Both the position numbers and the translations under genes were made by a program. Positions 31,004 to 40,012 of a DNA stretch of 64,000 bases are shown here, piece by piece. Origin of the DNA: Steinernema hermaphroditum (Eukaryota > Nematoda > Chromadorea > Rhabditida > Steinernematidae); assembly GCA_030435675.1 (NCBI GenBank), contig CM059622.1, positions 13,516,001-13,580,000 of the forward strand, given 5' to 3'. How positions within the stretch are numbered: position 1 is the stretch's first letter; every line of letters begins with the position of its first letter. Below the pieces are notes generated by a model, which had not been told where the DNA came from, did not search any database, and worked only from the letters and a program-made list of their open reading frames with translations.

Positions 31004-31896
31004 CTATTGACCACTGGGCTCCGGACGGTCGATCTTCTTCAGCTCTTCCTCGAGGTCCGCGATGATCTTGTCCACGTCCTCATAGTAGCGGCACATCGTG
31101 GTGTTATGTCCCCACCTTCGGCAAGCCTTGCAGACGTGACTCAACTCGCACTTGTTCATATGTTTCTTCTGGATGCATATGTCGCATAATCCAAGCACCA
31201 TACAACGCGTCCTTCTTGCTTGATAAGTATCATACGTCGGGTGGTCTTGTCCATCCGGATCTTGGAAATCCTATCCTTCAGGCTGTTCGCACTTGTCGAT
31301 GATGAACTACTCGTTGACGAGCATCCCGCCGCCGACATGTTGGGCCTGTAAGTGGTCTTTAATGTGTCAATGCTCGCCTGCACAGTTCTTAGACGATCTT
31401 CGTAATCCATTTGGTATGTCTTCTTGGCTTCTTTGGACCACGGATATGTTGTAGCAGCTTGCCCTGCCATCCTTGCAGCCTCGCTCATCAGCTCGTTATG
31501 ATTGCGCGATTTGTTGTCGGCTTCTTCCATCCGCTTGATAGCACGCATCGTGTGTTGTTTGTTCTGATCCACTGCGCTTTGAAGTCGTTCCAGAGACATC
31601 CTTGTTGGATTCACCATCAGGAGTGACTGCTCCAGCTGGACGAGGTCTTGTGCGACGCGCTGGAGGGCCAGTCGCTGTTCCAGGCAGGAGCGGATGTTTT
31701 GTTCCTGGTTTGATGCTTGGAGCAGTTTCTTGGCAGCCTTCAGTATGTCGCCATCATCCTTCTTCGTTTGCCCTTCCTTCTGATTCATGTCGCCATCAAC
31801 CATTTCTTCATCGTCATAATCCAGGAGCTCTTCGTCTTCGACTTCAGCTTTCTCAGGTGATTGCTTCGGAAACATCTGCAAAAATCGTACGATCAT
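31004..31896 (-). CDS. extra ORF downstream of Bel/Pao pol (coiled coil plus Cys-rich tail)
   Basis: The first frame (31896-31156) encodes 246 aa: an acidic start (EVEDEELLDYDDEEMVDGD), a long helical, Gln/Glu/Arg-rich coiled-coil-like centre, and a Ser-rich linker. A second overlapping frame (31201-31004) encodes a Cys/His-rich tail with CDICIQ, CELSHVCKACRRWGHNTTMC and an acidic end. The two are offset by one frame near 31156-31201, so a frameshift, an unseen intron or a mutation joins them. The tail resembles a nucleocapsid-type zinc-binding module. It lies between pol and the 3' LTR where envelope-like genes of other elements sit, but it has no signal peptide or transmembrane segment. Its function is unknown. 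Confidence 0.6.
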
Positions 31897-32243
31897 CTTT
31901 CGCTATGTCAGTCGCGGATTATATCACTGAGATATACTACGAATTACTACCAAAGTGGATAAGTTTCTTCGATACGTTGTGTATACTACACAGATTCTTT
32001 TCAAAGAATCAAATTCTCCTCAGAGAATTGAAATTTGCATCACCGATATGTCATACGCGGTACGTTCGCGGCGCGAAATTACATTACAATCTACTAAACT
32101 CCTCCTCCTTATGTCTACATCCTATCGATCACCGATTAAAATCCCAAAACTCCCCCTTAGCTTGTTCAGAATGACAATTTGACAGTAACAGTCTGTCTAG
32201 ACAGAAAGTCTAGACAGCAAGTCTCGTGGTGAGACCCGGCTTT
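31897..32243 (-). other. gap between Bel/Pao pol and the extra ORF
   Basis: No coding frame was found. An inverted repeat made of CTAGACAGAAAGTCTAGAC lies near 32197-32216. On the minus strand the gap could contain a 3' splice site for a subgenomic mRNA of the extra ORF, but none is clear. Confidence 0.4.
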
Positions 32244-33389
32244 TCAAAGGCTTGGGTATCGGACTCGTGGGATGTTTCTGAGTCCAGGTCTCCTTGCCGT
32301 GCGCGGCTGATCGATCTGATCGGTGACAATCTGATCTGTGTTGTTAGCGGCGTTTATGTCGGCAATTGTATTAATTCCTGAGCCGGATACGACTTCTGGT
32401 ACTTCTTCGTCTTCCATTTCAAGCGGGATCAGACGATTTACGCTTCGTAAGATATGTTTTAAGTGGCCTGATTGTGTACCAACGGCGAGTGTTACCTCTC
32501 GAACTGCTCCGTCGGTTCCACTAGTGTGGCTTACGATACGTCCTAACTTCCAGTTCCTCCGTGGTTGCATTTCGTCCTCTATGAGGACGATTGCTCCGAT
32601 TTTGGGTTCGATATTTTTTGTACGTCCCTGCTTTATGTGCATTGTATGTTTTTCACGAAGACTCACTATGTATTCTCTGTGGAAGATCTTCCAGAAGCGA
32701 TTACAGAGGTTTACGGAGGACTGAAAGGCCTCGATCGCTTCTTTCCTCGATTCTAGAATTGCGGGTTCCTCCGGATCTTTGTATGTTCCGTCGTCGCCAA
32801 CGTCCATTTCCTCAGATATTGGCAAAATCAACCTCATGTTGCATTGCATAAAGTCGATCGGACGCAGAATCGGTAATTCCGAGTGTTCTGCCTCGAGATA
32901 AGTAAGCGGACGGCTGTTGAGTACGGCTTCGATCTCCGCAAAAATCGTGTGCAGCTCGTCTATGTTCAGAGTCTGTCTTTTTGTTGTTTTGTAGAAGCTA
33001 CGTTTTACGTCCTGCACTAGTCGTTCGTAAAAACCGCCTTTCCACGGACTATATGGGGTAATACGTATCCATTTTATACGTTTGCTTGCTAGAGCAGCGT
33101 TAAGTTCGTCATTTGCTGCTTCTGTGTTCATGAAGCTGTCCAAGACTTCTGATCCCATGCGGAAAGTTGTCGCATTGTCGCAGGTTATTGTTTTCGGAAC
33201 TCCTTTCCTTGACATCATCCTACTTAAAGCGGCCAGAAACGACTTTGTGGACATATCGCATACGACCTCCAAGTGAATCATACGCGAAACTGCGCACGTA
33301 ACGATTAAGACCCAAGCTTTACGTTTGGCTACTACGTTTTCCTGATTATATGTGATCGGTCCAAAATAGTCTAGTCCACAATGTTCGAA
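32244..33389 (-). CDS. Bel/Pao integrase part, in a shifted frame
   Basis: The frame is open from about 33389 to the stop at 32244, offset by one base from the main polyprotein. It carries the integrase core (CGLDYFGPI, ITCDNATTF, PWKGGFYERLVQ with the catalytic Glu context). The Bel/Pao C-terminal region follows (LNSRPLTYLE, LRPIDFMQC, and later RRNWKLGRIV). The first in-frame ATG is at 33281, but the domain starts upstream. It should be read as the C-terminal part of the polyprotein. It depends on a minus-one shift at a TTTT run (33388-33391), or has been separated by a one-base mutation. Confidence 0.88.
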   Translation of the reverse strand, partial: FEHCGLDYFGPITYNQENVVAKRKAWVLIVTCAVSRMIHLEVVCDMSTKSFLAALSRMMSRKGVPKTITCDNATTFRMGSEVLDSFMNTEAANDELNAALASKRIKWIRITPYSPWKGGFYERLVQDVKRSFYKTTKRQTLNIDELHTIFAEIEAVLNSRPLTYLEAEHSELPILRPIDFMQCNMRLILPISEEMDVGDDGTYKDPEEPAILESRKEAIEAFQSSVNLCNRFWKIFHREYIVSLREKHTMHIKQGRTKNIEPKIGAIVLIEDEMQPRRNWKLGRIVSHTSGTDGAVREVTLAVGTQSGHLKHILRSVNRLIPLEMEDEEVPEVVSGSGINTIADINAANNTDQIVTDQIDQPRTARRPGLRNIPRVRYPSL

Positions 33390-36300
33390 AACGCGCGATT
33401 CGACGGATAAGGAAACGGTGCGTTATTATAGCGCTGACAGGTTGTGCACTGTCCGACTACTTTACGTGTGATTCTCCGAATCGATGGTATCCAATATGTT
33501 TCACGTACCGTGGCTATGGTCGATCGATTAGATCGATGGATGGGCTTCATCCCAGGATATATGTGAGCGTCGTTGACTATCATTTCAGCTAACAAAGATT
33601 TCGAGTCGATAAATATAGGAAATCTGGTCGAGTCAGGGAGATCGCAGTTCCTAAGTCTGCCTCCGCAGCGCCAGATTCCTTTTTTGTCCTTGAATAAGTC
33701 AAGATGTTTCTGTTCTTTAAGTCTTCCTTCTGTTTCCATCTCTTTTTGGTGGATACGTACGATCAGATCCTGAGCTATGTGTTTTTCCATCACGGATATG
33801 TGGGGCTCGTTTCCGTCTTCAATCATCAGTCCGATATCTTGGTGCTTCTTGCGACTGTCTTCTGATAGTCGATTGAATTTACGACGAATGAAGCGTAGAA
33901 CCCAAGCTACGACGTTAGTCAATTTCTGAAGTGACTTTGTTGCTTTCCATGGTACCGCTGATGTTGGTTTGCGCGTTTCTTGGGTCAGAAGTACGATCTG
34001 ATCCTCTATGTTTGCTTCTTCCGACAGTTCTTGGATTTTGCACCTGTTCGGCCATTCTTCGATCGGTTTCACGATGTATTCTGGTCCTTTCCACCAGAAG
34101 TGAGAAGCGATTTCTTGTTTACTGAGTCCTCTCGTGGCGCAATCAGCTGGATTCTCCTCTGAAATCACGTGGCCTACGTATGTCTGGATTTTTTCGTTGC
34201 TAAGTGAGTGGCTGATTTGCCGAAAATTACGCCAGCGTCGTTCTATGTAAACTCCTTCTTTCGCTGGTGGTGTGGGTGATTGAATCCAGCCGAGAGTAAT
34301 CATTGAGTCGGTCATGACGACCACTTTATCGATTGTTATACGTGATTTCAGTTCCTTATGTATGTCTCTGGAGAGTTCAATCGCCATGATATATGCATTC
34401 ATTTCTAATTTGGGGATTGTGGCTTTCGTCTTAAGTGGTTTTAGTCGACTACGTGACATCGCTATTTCGGAATTTCCGTTGTATACTACGTAGCAACACG
34501 CAGCCATCGTATCTATGTTAGCATCCGAGAATACGATCAGCTTTACGACGCTGCCAACTGGTGTTATCGATCGTGGGATTTTCTTCGCGAATCCGTTTAT
34601 GTTTGCCACGATTTGTTCCCATTTTAATACGTCTTCTGGTTTCAGGATCTCATCCCATCTGTATGTCACCCACAACGTCTGTTGGAACTTCTTGGCGCGA
34701 AGCAAGAGCGGTGCGAGTAGTCCGAGTGGATCATAAACTGCGGCTACTTGGCTCGACACTGCTCTTTTCGTCATTTTTTCCATGTCTTTGAAGACCGCCG
34801 TGATTTCCATTGCGTCTTCCGCTGAGAGCCATTTTGTTCCTAACACTTTAGGCGTTATGTTCTCGCTGCGATCGCTGCTTTGAAACGCGTCGTATACGTC
34901 GCGATCGTTCGTCATGAACTCCCTTAGATTCATTTTCATAGCCGAAAACTCATTTTTGCTAGTCTCATATTTCGCGATCGCTTCTTCTTTCGAGTTACAT
35001 GTGAGAATTACGTTATCGACGTATGTGTTTTCGATTATCTCCTTCGCAAACTCCGGATCCGCACTTTTCTTGAAGTGATGTGCGATTGTGGCGCCGAGTA
35101 GAAATGGACTCGCGTTCAAACCGAACGGGATACTGCAGTATCTGTATACGACTATGTTTTCTCCGCGCCAGGGTTTTGCTGAATCTTTTACCCACAAAAA
35201 GCGAGTGGCGTCGCGATCTTCTTCGTGCAAGCGCACTTGCAAGAACGCTTTCTCTACGTCTCCACTCACTACAATCGATCCGGTTCGAAATCTGAGGTAC
35301 ATTCCGACGATAAGTGGCAAAATAGTCGGTCCTTGGTACAATACGTCGTTCAGTGATACTGAACCTCGGAAGTGTGCAGATGCATCGAATACGATGCGCA
35401 CTTTTGTAGTGTCCTTATGTGGAGTGATTACTGGCTGATGTGCCAAGTAATGAATCAATCTTCCCTTCTCTGGTTCTTTTGCCTCGACAAGTTCAATTAT
35501 GTTTTTCTTGATTTGATCTTGGAAGATCTCTTCGTAGTTTTTCATTACGTATTTGTCAGCTCCGTACGTGCGTTCGACTGATTTAAGTCGGCTGAACGCT
35601 ATCGGCAAATTGTCCGGCAGTTCGTTCTTATTTTCCTTAAACGGAAGTCTGACGTAATGTCCATCTTTCCTGCATTCGATCGTGTTTTCGAAATGTTTCC
35701 AGATCTTCTTATCGCGGTTTTTCTTCTCCTCTGTGGACGGTCCGCCGTACGTCGCTAGTTCTATGTCGTCTTGCCATTCCGAGGCGATCTGATTTGCATT
35801 CTCCATGCTAATTCTGTTCATCATTTCAGGATCGTCCTCTGTCATCGCAACAAGACAGGTCGAATTCTCTGTTGGCGGATCTGTGAGATCTTGTCGGCCA
35901 GAGATCATCGCTCCAAGAGCTGTGGGCACTACGTAGAGTCCGGATGGCAGTTTTTGTGGAATACCACACCAGAATTGCCATAGGTAATCTGTTCCGATGA
36001 GTATGTCGCGTTTACGTCTTTTTTGGAGCTCTTTTTTACTCTCCAACAGCTGAAGCTGTAATTTCGAGAGACAGTTCTTGTCCTCTTCTGTTAGATTCGG
36101 ACGATGAATCCAGTCACCCATAATTTCTGCCTTCTCGACAGCTTGGATCGTCATTTTCTTGCTGTTTGGGAGGGTGATGTTGAGCTCTCTTATGTCGCTC
36201 TGTTCATTATTCGCTTTATTCTGTCCAAATCCTATTGTGGCTATGTTTGCTGATCCAATGCGCGGGAGTTGGAGTTTGTCGGCTACTCGTTTTGTGACGA

Positions 36301-37789
36301 ACGTTCTGTTAGCCGCAGAGTCCATTACAACGGTTAGGTTTTCGAAAATTCTGCCGCTCGCATCGGATACGATCGCGGAGCCGGACAATATGTACGATTT
36401 TCCCGCTCTTGACTGCGCTTTTGTTTTATCAACCACACATAACTGGTGATCTATGTCTCCCTTACTCTCTCTGCGTGAGTAACCTTGATTTTTCTCCGGA
36501 CACAGACTCGTGTGATGCTTTTTACGACACGTAAAACAAGAGTTCTTCATACATTGGATTGTTAGGTGTCCGGGCTCAAGGCAGTTGAAGCACAGTCGCT
36601 TTTCTTTGGCTACGTCTGTGCGGTCTTTCACCGTTAAATAATTGGTGCACGCTGTCGTGAGGTGGTTCTTGTCTCCGCACCATCGACAGCTGCTGGTTAT
36701 GTAGTTCTTGGGGAATCCCTCCGCTCTGTTGTTAGCGGTATATGTTATTCGGCTGTTCGTGTTGTATGAACTGCTGTAATCGCGTGCAGCGCCGAACTTT
36801 TGAGCTCCTTCCGGAGCCGTCTTACGTATCATTTCCATTTTGCTCTCGCGTAACTTATGTTTCCATTCTTTGCGCGGATTTCCATCGTCCGTGATGGTTT
36901 GTCTCGCGATCTTACGTGTAATCAATTTGTCTATTTCAGACAGTAAGTCGTGGACATTGCAAGAGTCCATCGGATCGATGAAGTTCTCCAGATCGTCCTT
37001 AGTCTTCTCAGGAAATTTGTTGTAAATGTTTTTCCATATCATCTCATTGTCTACGTTTGCTCCTGCTTCTTTCAGCTGGTTGTACAGCGATATGAGAAGA
37101 GTGACAGCCTGGCGTTGATCGCTCCACGACTCGCTCCGGCATGTGACTCGTGTCATCTTATTGAGCATTTCACTTATGATCAACTGGCGGTTCCCGTATT
37201 GCTCTTCAAGACGTTTCATTGCAGGTTCGTAGTTTTTCCCATCTAATATGTATGATGCAACCGTTTGGTACGCCTCTCCATGCACGCATTGGCGTAAGTA
37301 TTCAAGCTTATCCAGCGGTGAGCATTGACTCGCGTCAACTCGCTGCTTGAACGCCGAGATGAAGTTATGCCATTCCCATGGCTTGCCATTGAATTGCGGC
37401 AATTTAAGTTCGGGCATTTTAGGTTGATGTCTAGCGCTCTCTATGTGAGCATCTCCCGACTTTTCACTACGTACGGGAGTTTTATCTATGTCGTCAAGAG
37501 CATCTTCCAGCTCGTAAATGAAACTTTTGATGGTTTTCATCACGCCATCAGCGTCCGCCATCACTTCCACACTATCTGCGCAATCGCCTGCTGCGATGCC
37601 AGATTTCGCTTCCGCTAAGTCGATCTTGACCTCATTATGTACGTTTTTCATACGATTGATTGCTGTTTCTAACTTCTGCACTTGTTGCAGAGAGTCCAGC
37701 ATTTTCCATTCCGGCAGCATCGTTCTGAATCGCTGCATACGGTTCTTCGCACTTTCTACTGAGCTTGATAGCTGTCCGGTGATGTCCAT
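33371..37789 (-). CDS. Bel/Pao gag-pol polyprotein (gag, protease, RT, RNase H, start of integrase)
   Basis: 1,472 codons open at the leader ATG (37789). Order: coiled-coil gag N-terminus; a DUF1759-like gag segment (LPQFNGKPWEWHNFISAF); three zinc knuckles (CRWCGDKNHLTTAC, CFNCLEPGHLTIQC, CFTCRKKHHTSLC); an aspartic protease (VVMDSAANRTFV); a reverse transcriptase with YVDN at the active site; an RNase H/tether region (MTDSMITLGWIQS); and the integrase HHCC finger ending CTTCQRYN. It stops at 33371-33373 just before the integrase core, which continues in the other frame. Domains and motifs look intact, in keeping with a young copy. Confidence 0.95.
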   Translation of the reverse strand: MDITGQLSSSVESAKNRMQRFRTMLPEWKMLDSLQQVQKLETAINRMKNVHNEVKIDLAEAKSGIAAGDCADSVEVMADADGVMKTIKSFIYELEDALDDIDKTPVRSEKSGDAHIESARHQPKMPELKLPQFNGKPWEWHNFISAFKQRVDASQCSPLDKLEYLRQCVHGEAYQTVASYILDGKNYEPAMKRLEEQYGNRQLIISEMLNKMTRVTCRSESWSDQRQAVTLLISLYNQLKEAGANVDNEMIWKNIYNKFPEKTKDDLENFIDPMDSCNVHDLLSEIDKLITRKIARQTITDDGNPRKEWKHKLRESKMEMIRKTAPEGAQKFGAARDYSSSYNTNSRITYTANNRAEGFPKNYITSSCRWCGDKNHLTTACTNYLTVKDRTDVAKEKRLCFNCLEPGHLTIQCMKNSCFTCRKKHHTSLCPEKNQGYSRRESKGDIDHQLCVVDKTKAQSRAGKSYILSGSAIVSDASGRIFENLTVVMDSAANRTFVTKRVADKLQLPRIGSANIATIGFGQNKANNEQSDIRELNITLPNSKKMTIQAVEKAEIMGDWIHRPNLTEEDKNCLSKLQLQLLESKKELQKRRKRDILIGTDYLWQFWCGIPQKLPSGLYVVPTALGAMISGRQDLTDPPTENSTCLVAMTEDDPEMMNRISMENANQIASEWQDDIELATYGGPSTEEKKNRDKKIWKHFENTIECRKDGHYVRLPFKENKNELPDNLPIAFSRLKSVERTYGADKYVMKNYEEIFQDQIKKNIIELVEAKEPEKGRLIHYLAHQPVITPHKDTTKVRIVFDASAHFRGSVSLNDVLYQGPTILPLIVGMYLRFRTGSIVVSGDVEKAFLQVRLHEEDRDATRFLWVKDSAKPWRGENIVVYRYCSIPFGLNASPFLLGATIAHHFKKSADPEFAKEIIENTYVDNVILTCNSKEEAIAKYETSKNEFSAMKMNLREFMTNDRDVYDAFQSSDRSENITPKVLGTKWLSAEDAMEITAVFKDMEKMTKRAVSSQVAAVYDPLGLLAPLLLRAKKFQQTLWVTYRWDEILKPEDVLKWEQIVANINGFAKKIPRSITPVGSVVKLIVFSDANIDTMAACCYVVYNGNSEIAMSRSRLKPLKTKATIPKLEMNAYIMAIELSRDIHKELKSRITIDKVVVMTDSMITLGWIQSPTPPAKEGVYIERRWRNFRQISHSLSNEKIQTYVGHVISEENPADCATRGLSKQEIASHFWWKGPEYIVKPIEEWPNRCKIQELSEEANIEDQIVLLTQETRKPTSAVPWKATKSLQKLTNVVAWVLRFIRRKFNRLSEDSRKKHQDIGLMIEDGNEPHISVMEKHIAQDLIVRIHQKEMETEGRLKEQKHLDLFKDKKGIWRCGGRLRNCDLPDSTRFPIFIDSKSLLAEMIVNDAHIYPGMKPIHRSNRSTIATVRETYWIPSIRRITRKVVGQCTTCQRYNNAPFPYPSNRAFSNIVD

Positions 37790-37866
37790 CGTTCACTCGG
37801 ATATGTACACACAACTGATAAGTTGTTCAACGCAGTCTACGTTTACAAAAAAGGGGACGACACAAA

Positions 37867-37886
37867 TTCGAAACCCCGATGCACCA
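37867..37886 (-). promoter_or_regulatory. primer binding site of the Bel/Pao element
   Basis: One base after the 5' LTR the minus strand reads TGGTGCATCGGGGTTTCGAA. TGG complements the CCA end of a tRNA, and the GGGGTTTCGAA part recalls a T-arm complement. The spacing between them is about three bases shorter than in a normal tRNA 3' end, so I do not name the tRNA. Confidence 0.7.
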
Positions 37887-37887
37887 A

Positions 37888-38552
37888 TGTGGAAAAAGCA
37901 GAGAGCCTCACTCCGTCTACCGTTACGTTCCACGCACTCGTAGTTCACTTTCCTGTAGGGCTCGCCAAAGCAGTTGATACGTATCCTGCTTCCCCAGAAT
38001 ATGTAAGCAACTACCGCCACGCGGGATCCTTTCTGTACACGACAACCACGCACGGTGGTACAACAGTCAACGACTAATACACGCGAGCTAACTCAGTAGC
38101 CTCGCAACAACAACTGGCGCAAACTCGCAAGTTTCAACGCCCAAGACAACCAAGGAATAGATTCGCGACGCGCAATCTTCCTGTACAACACAAATTGGAA
38201 TCCAACGGATCTCCAGAAACACAAAGAAGCCGAGGTAGTAACAACAATTTACCTACACTAGCGGCAACAACAATAATTGGCACACACACACTTGACAGCA
38301 CAGTCAAAAACACAACACACGCGTGAACAAGCAAGAACACGGCCGCTGTTCAGCAACACACTGGTGAACTCTGCTGCTCCTCGCGGTTTGCAGCTCAACT
38401 TCTCGTCTAGATCATGTTCTGGAAACTTCTGCGTCTAGTAGACACGTAGTTCGGGGCGTAGACGTCTACTTCAGTATTGGCGCGTGATTCAAATTCTGCT
38501 GAAATATGATAAATCCCGGGTAAGAGAAAGGACGCGATCGCTTGTCGCGACA
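37888..38552 (-). repeat. 5' LTR of the Bel/Pao element
   Basis: 665 bp, paired with 30160-30824. It abuts the right copy of the TCTAT target duplication at 38553. Confidence 0.92.
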
Positions 38553-38690
38553 TCTATCGCGTATATTGTGTGTGTATTCATATATTGTGCGCTCTGATCT
38601 GTCTGTCTAGATACATACTTATTGAGTTGGAGCTCTCGTAACCGTTCGCTCCTTGCCTAAGTAAAGACAAGAACATAACGTAACACCCTC
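38553..38690 (-). repeat. fragment of another LTR into which the Bel/Pao element inserted
   Basis: On the minus strand a G-rich tract TTGGGGAGGG is followed by TGTTACGTTATGTTC, much like the polypurine tract plus LTR start of the 15.2-kb Gypsy element (GGGGGAGGTGTTATG). The Bel/Pao insertion cuts this LTR about 135 bp in. Its continuation should be left of 29995, but I could not identify its end there. Confidence 0.5.
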
Positions 38691-39179
38691 CCCAATTAAC
38701 GTCTCCTCGAAAGACACAGCATTTGTCAAGGGAAAGACAACTATTTCCAATTCGAAGGAATAAAAGCTCAATTTGTAGATGGTATTTTCCGGTTTACTTT
38801 CTTGATGCATACTTCTAGTAGAATTAAAGGAATTAACCAAGCTATAGCGATCAATCTTCTTGGTTTTTTGTCCCTATAGCATACGTTACGATCATTCCAC
38901 CGTCCATGGGAACCGTCTTCCGTCAGCTGGCGGCGGTCGTCACCAAGGCGATTGCACCCGACACCCGCGCGCTAATTGGCACCTGCGCGGGCAGGTCTCT
39001 GGCTTCCGGTCGGGTATTGTGCTGGTGAATGTACTGGCTATGTGTTTACCTGTTGTCGTCTGCGCGCCATTCGATCGATATGTGTGTTTTTCGACTGTAG
39101 TTCGCAGGGTAGAATGATATTTAAGGTCGTGAGCATACTTAAAACTGCAACAGCTTTCCACTGTCCTCTAGTTCACACG
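38691..39179. other. intergenic, no gene recognised
   Basis: Short frames only. 38890-39010 is GC-rich and reads as coding-like on the plus strand for about 40 codons, but no family or splice site supports it. Confidence 0.4.
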
Positions 39180-39251
39180 TCCGATGTGGTCTAGTGGTTA
39201 GGATTTGCGGCTCTCACCCGCAAGGCCCGGGTTCGATTCCCGGCATCGGAA
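39180..39251 (+). tRNA. tRNA-Glu (CTC)
   Basis: A seven-base acceptor stem TCCGATG/CATCGGA, a D-arm with GTCTAGTGGTTAGGAT, an anticodon stem TGCGG/CCGCA with the CTC anticodon at 39213-39215, and a T-arm CCGGG-TTCGATT-CCCGG are all perfect. There is no intron. TTTT follows at 39256 as a Pol III stop. Confidence 0.96.
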
Positions 39252-39724
39252 TAACTTTTGTGGCAATATTTTTCGATTTGGACCCATTGCCCTTTTTACA
39301 TCACGATACAGCTTCCGATCTATATGCATTCAAGAGGGAAGACCCTTCAATTCCCACCGAATCGTCCTTTTCATCCCCTCCCACAAGTACATATGTTTGC
39401 CATCGGAAGCCTGCTACCAGCAGGTCCCGTTCCACCACTCATGACTCACTCAAACTTGAACAAACGTCGCCATGACGTAGCCTTGCGCATCGGAACGACG
39501 TCCTTTTATCTCCATCGGCATCTTCATCACTTTCCCTCGCCATTGACCATTTTCCAAATCGCCCCTTTTTGCACTGGAATCCTGGACAAGAAGCGGCGAC
39601 TTCATCGCCGTTCGCCGACCGATCGCGACAGTCGACAGTTCCGTCGGCGTCGTCAGTAACGCGGCCGCGATTTTCGATCGATTCGCATTATTCTCCGCCG
39701 AAATCGCGTTTTATTCGCTTTGAA

Positions 39725-40012
39725 ATGGAGTCACCGAAACCGTTTTGTATTTATTTAACGCCCCCGAGTCACGGGAAATGGGGTGTGAAGTGTTATGGGA
39801 GCGCGAGGCGCGTTCATGTGATTTCTGGAAGTGACTTTATGCCGATCGATAATGGTCAAAACGTGTTATTTTGGCGCCTGTTTGAGCAAGACAGACGGTC
39901 CGACATGGATGATTGGATTAAGATGGAAAAGAGCTTAGGGCAAATGCACTCTGAATTGAGACGTCTTCGGCGCCTGAGGCCACTTTTGATCGTTGATCTA
40001 TGGCTAGAGTGA
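39725..40012 (+). CDS. possible small protein of 95 aa, unrecognised
   Basis: The frame from the ATG at 39725 encodes a Trp-rich, mixed-charge peptide (KPFCIYLTPPSHGKWGVKC; RRSDMDDWIKMEKS; Leu/Arg-rich end). The frame stays open 52 codons upstream. No domain was recognised, no splice sites are needed, and there is no neighbour with a related role. It may be a chance frame. Confidence 0.2.
   Translation: MESPKPFCIYLTPPSHGKWGVKCYGSARRVHVISGSDFMPIDNGQNVLFWRLFEQDRRSDMDDWIKMEKSLGQMHSELRRLRRLRPLLIVDLWLE

Larger units (their letters stand above)
30000..38552 (-). mobile_element. Bel/Pao LTR retrotransposon with compound 3' end
   Basis: It is flanked by a perfect 5-bp duplication TCTAT (29995-29999 and 38553-38557). 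Minus-strand order: 5' LTR (38552-37888), PBS-like site, leader with the ATG, gag-pol polyprotein (37789-32244, one frame break), an extra ORF (31896-31004), 3' LTR (30824-30160), then a second copy of the leader (30159-30043) and the last 43 bp of an LTR (30042-30000). The two 665-bp LTRs look identical, so the insertion is recent. The tail is best explained by a tandem copy that lost everything between its leader and the end of its LTR. Confidence 0.93.

Noticed and set aside
33082..37943. Plus-strand frames of 60-141 codons over the Bel/Pao polyprotein
   Set aside because: They are antisense shadows of the 1,472-codon minus-strand frame.
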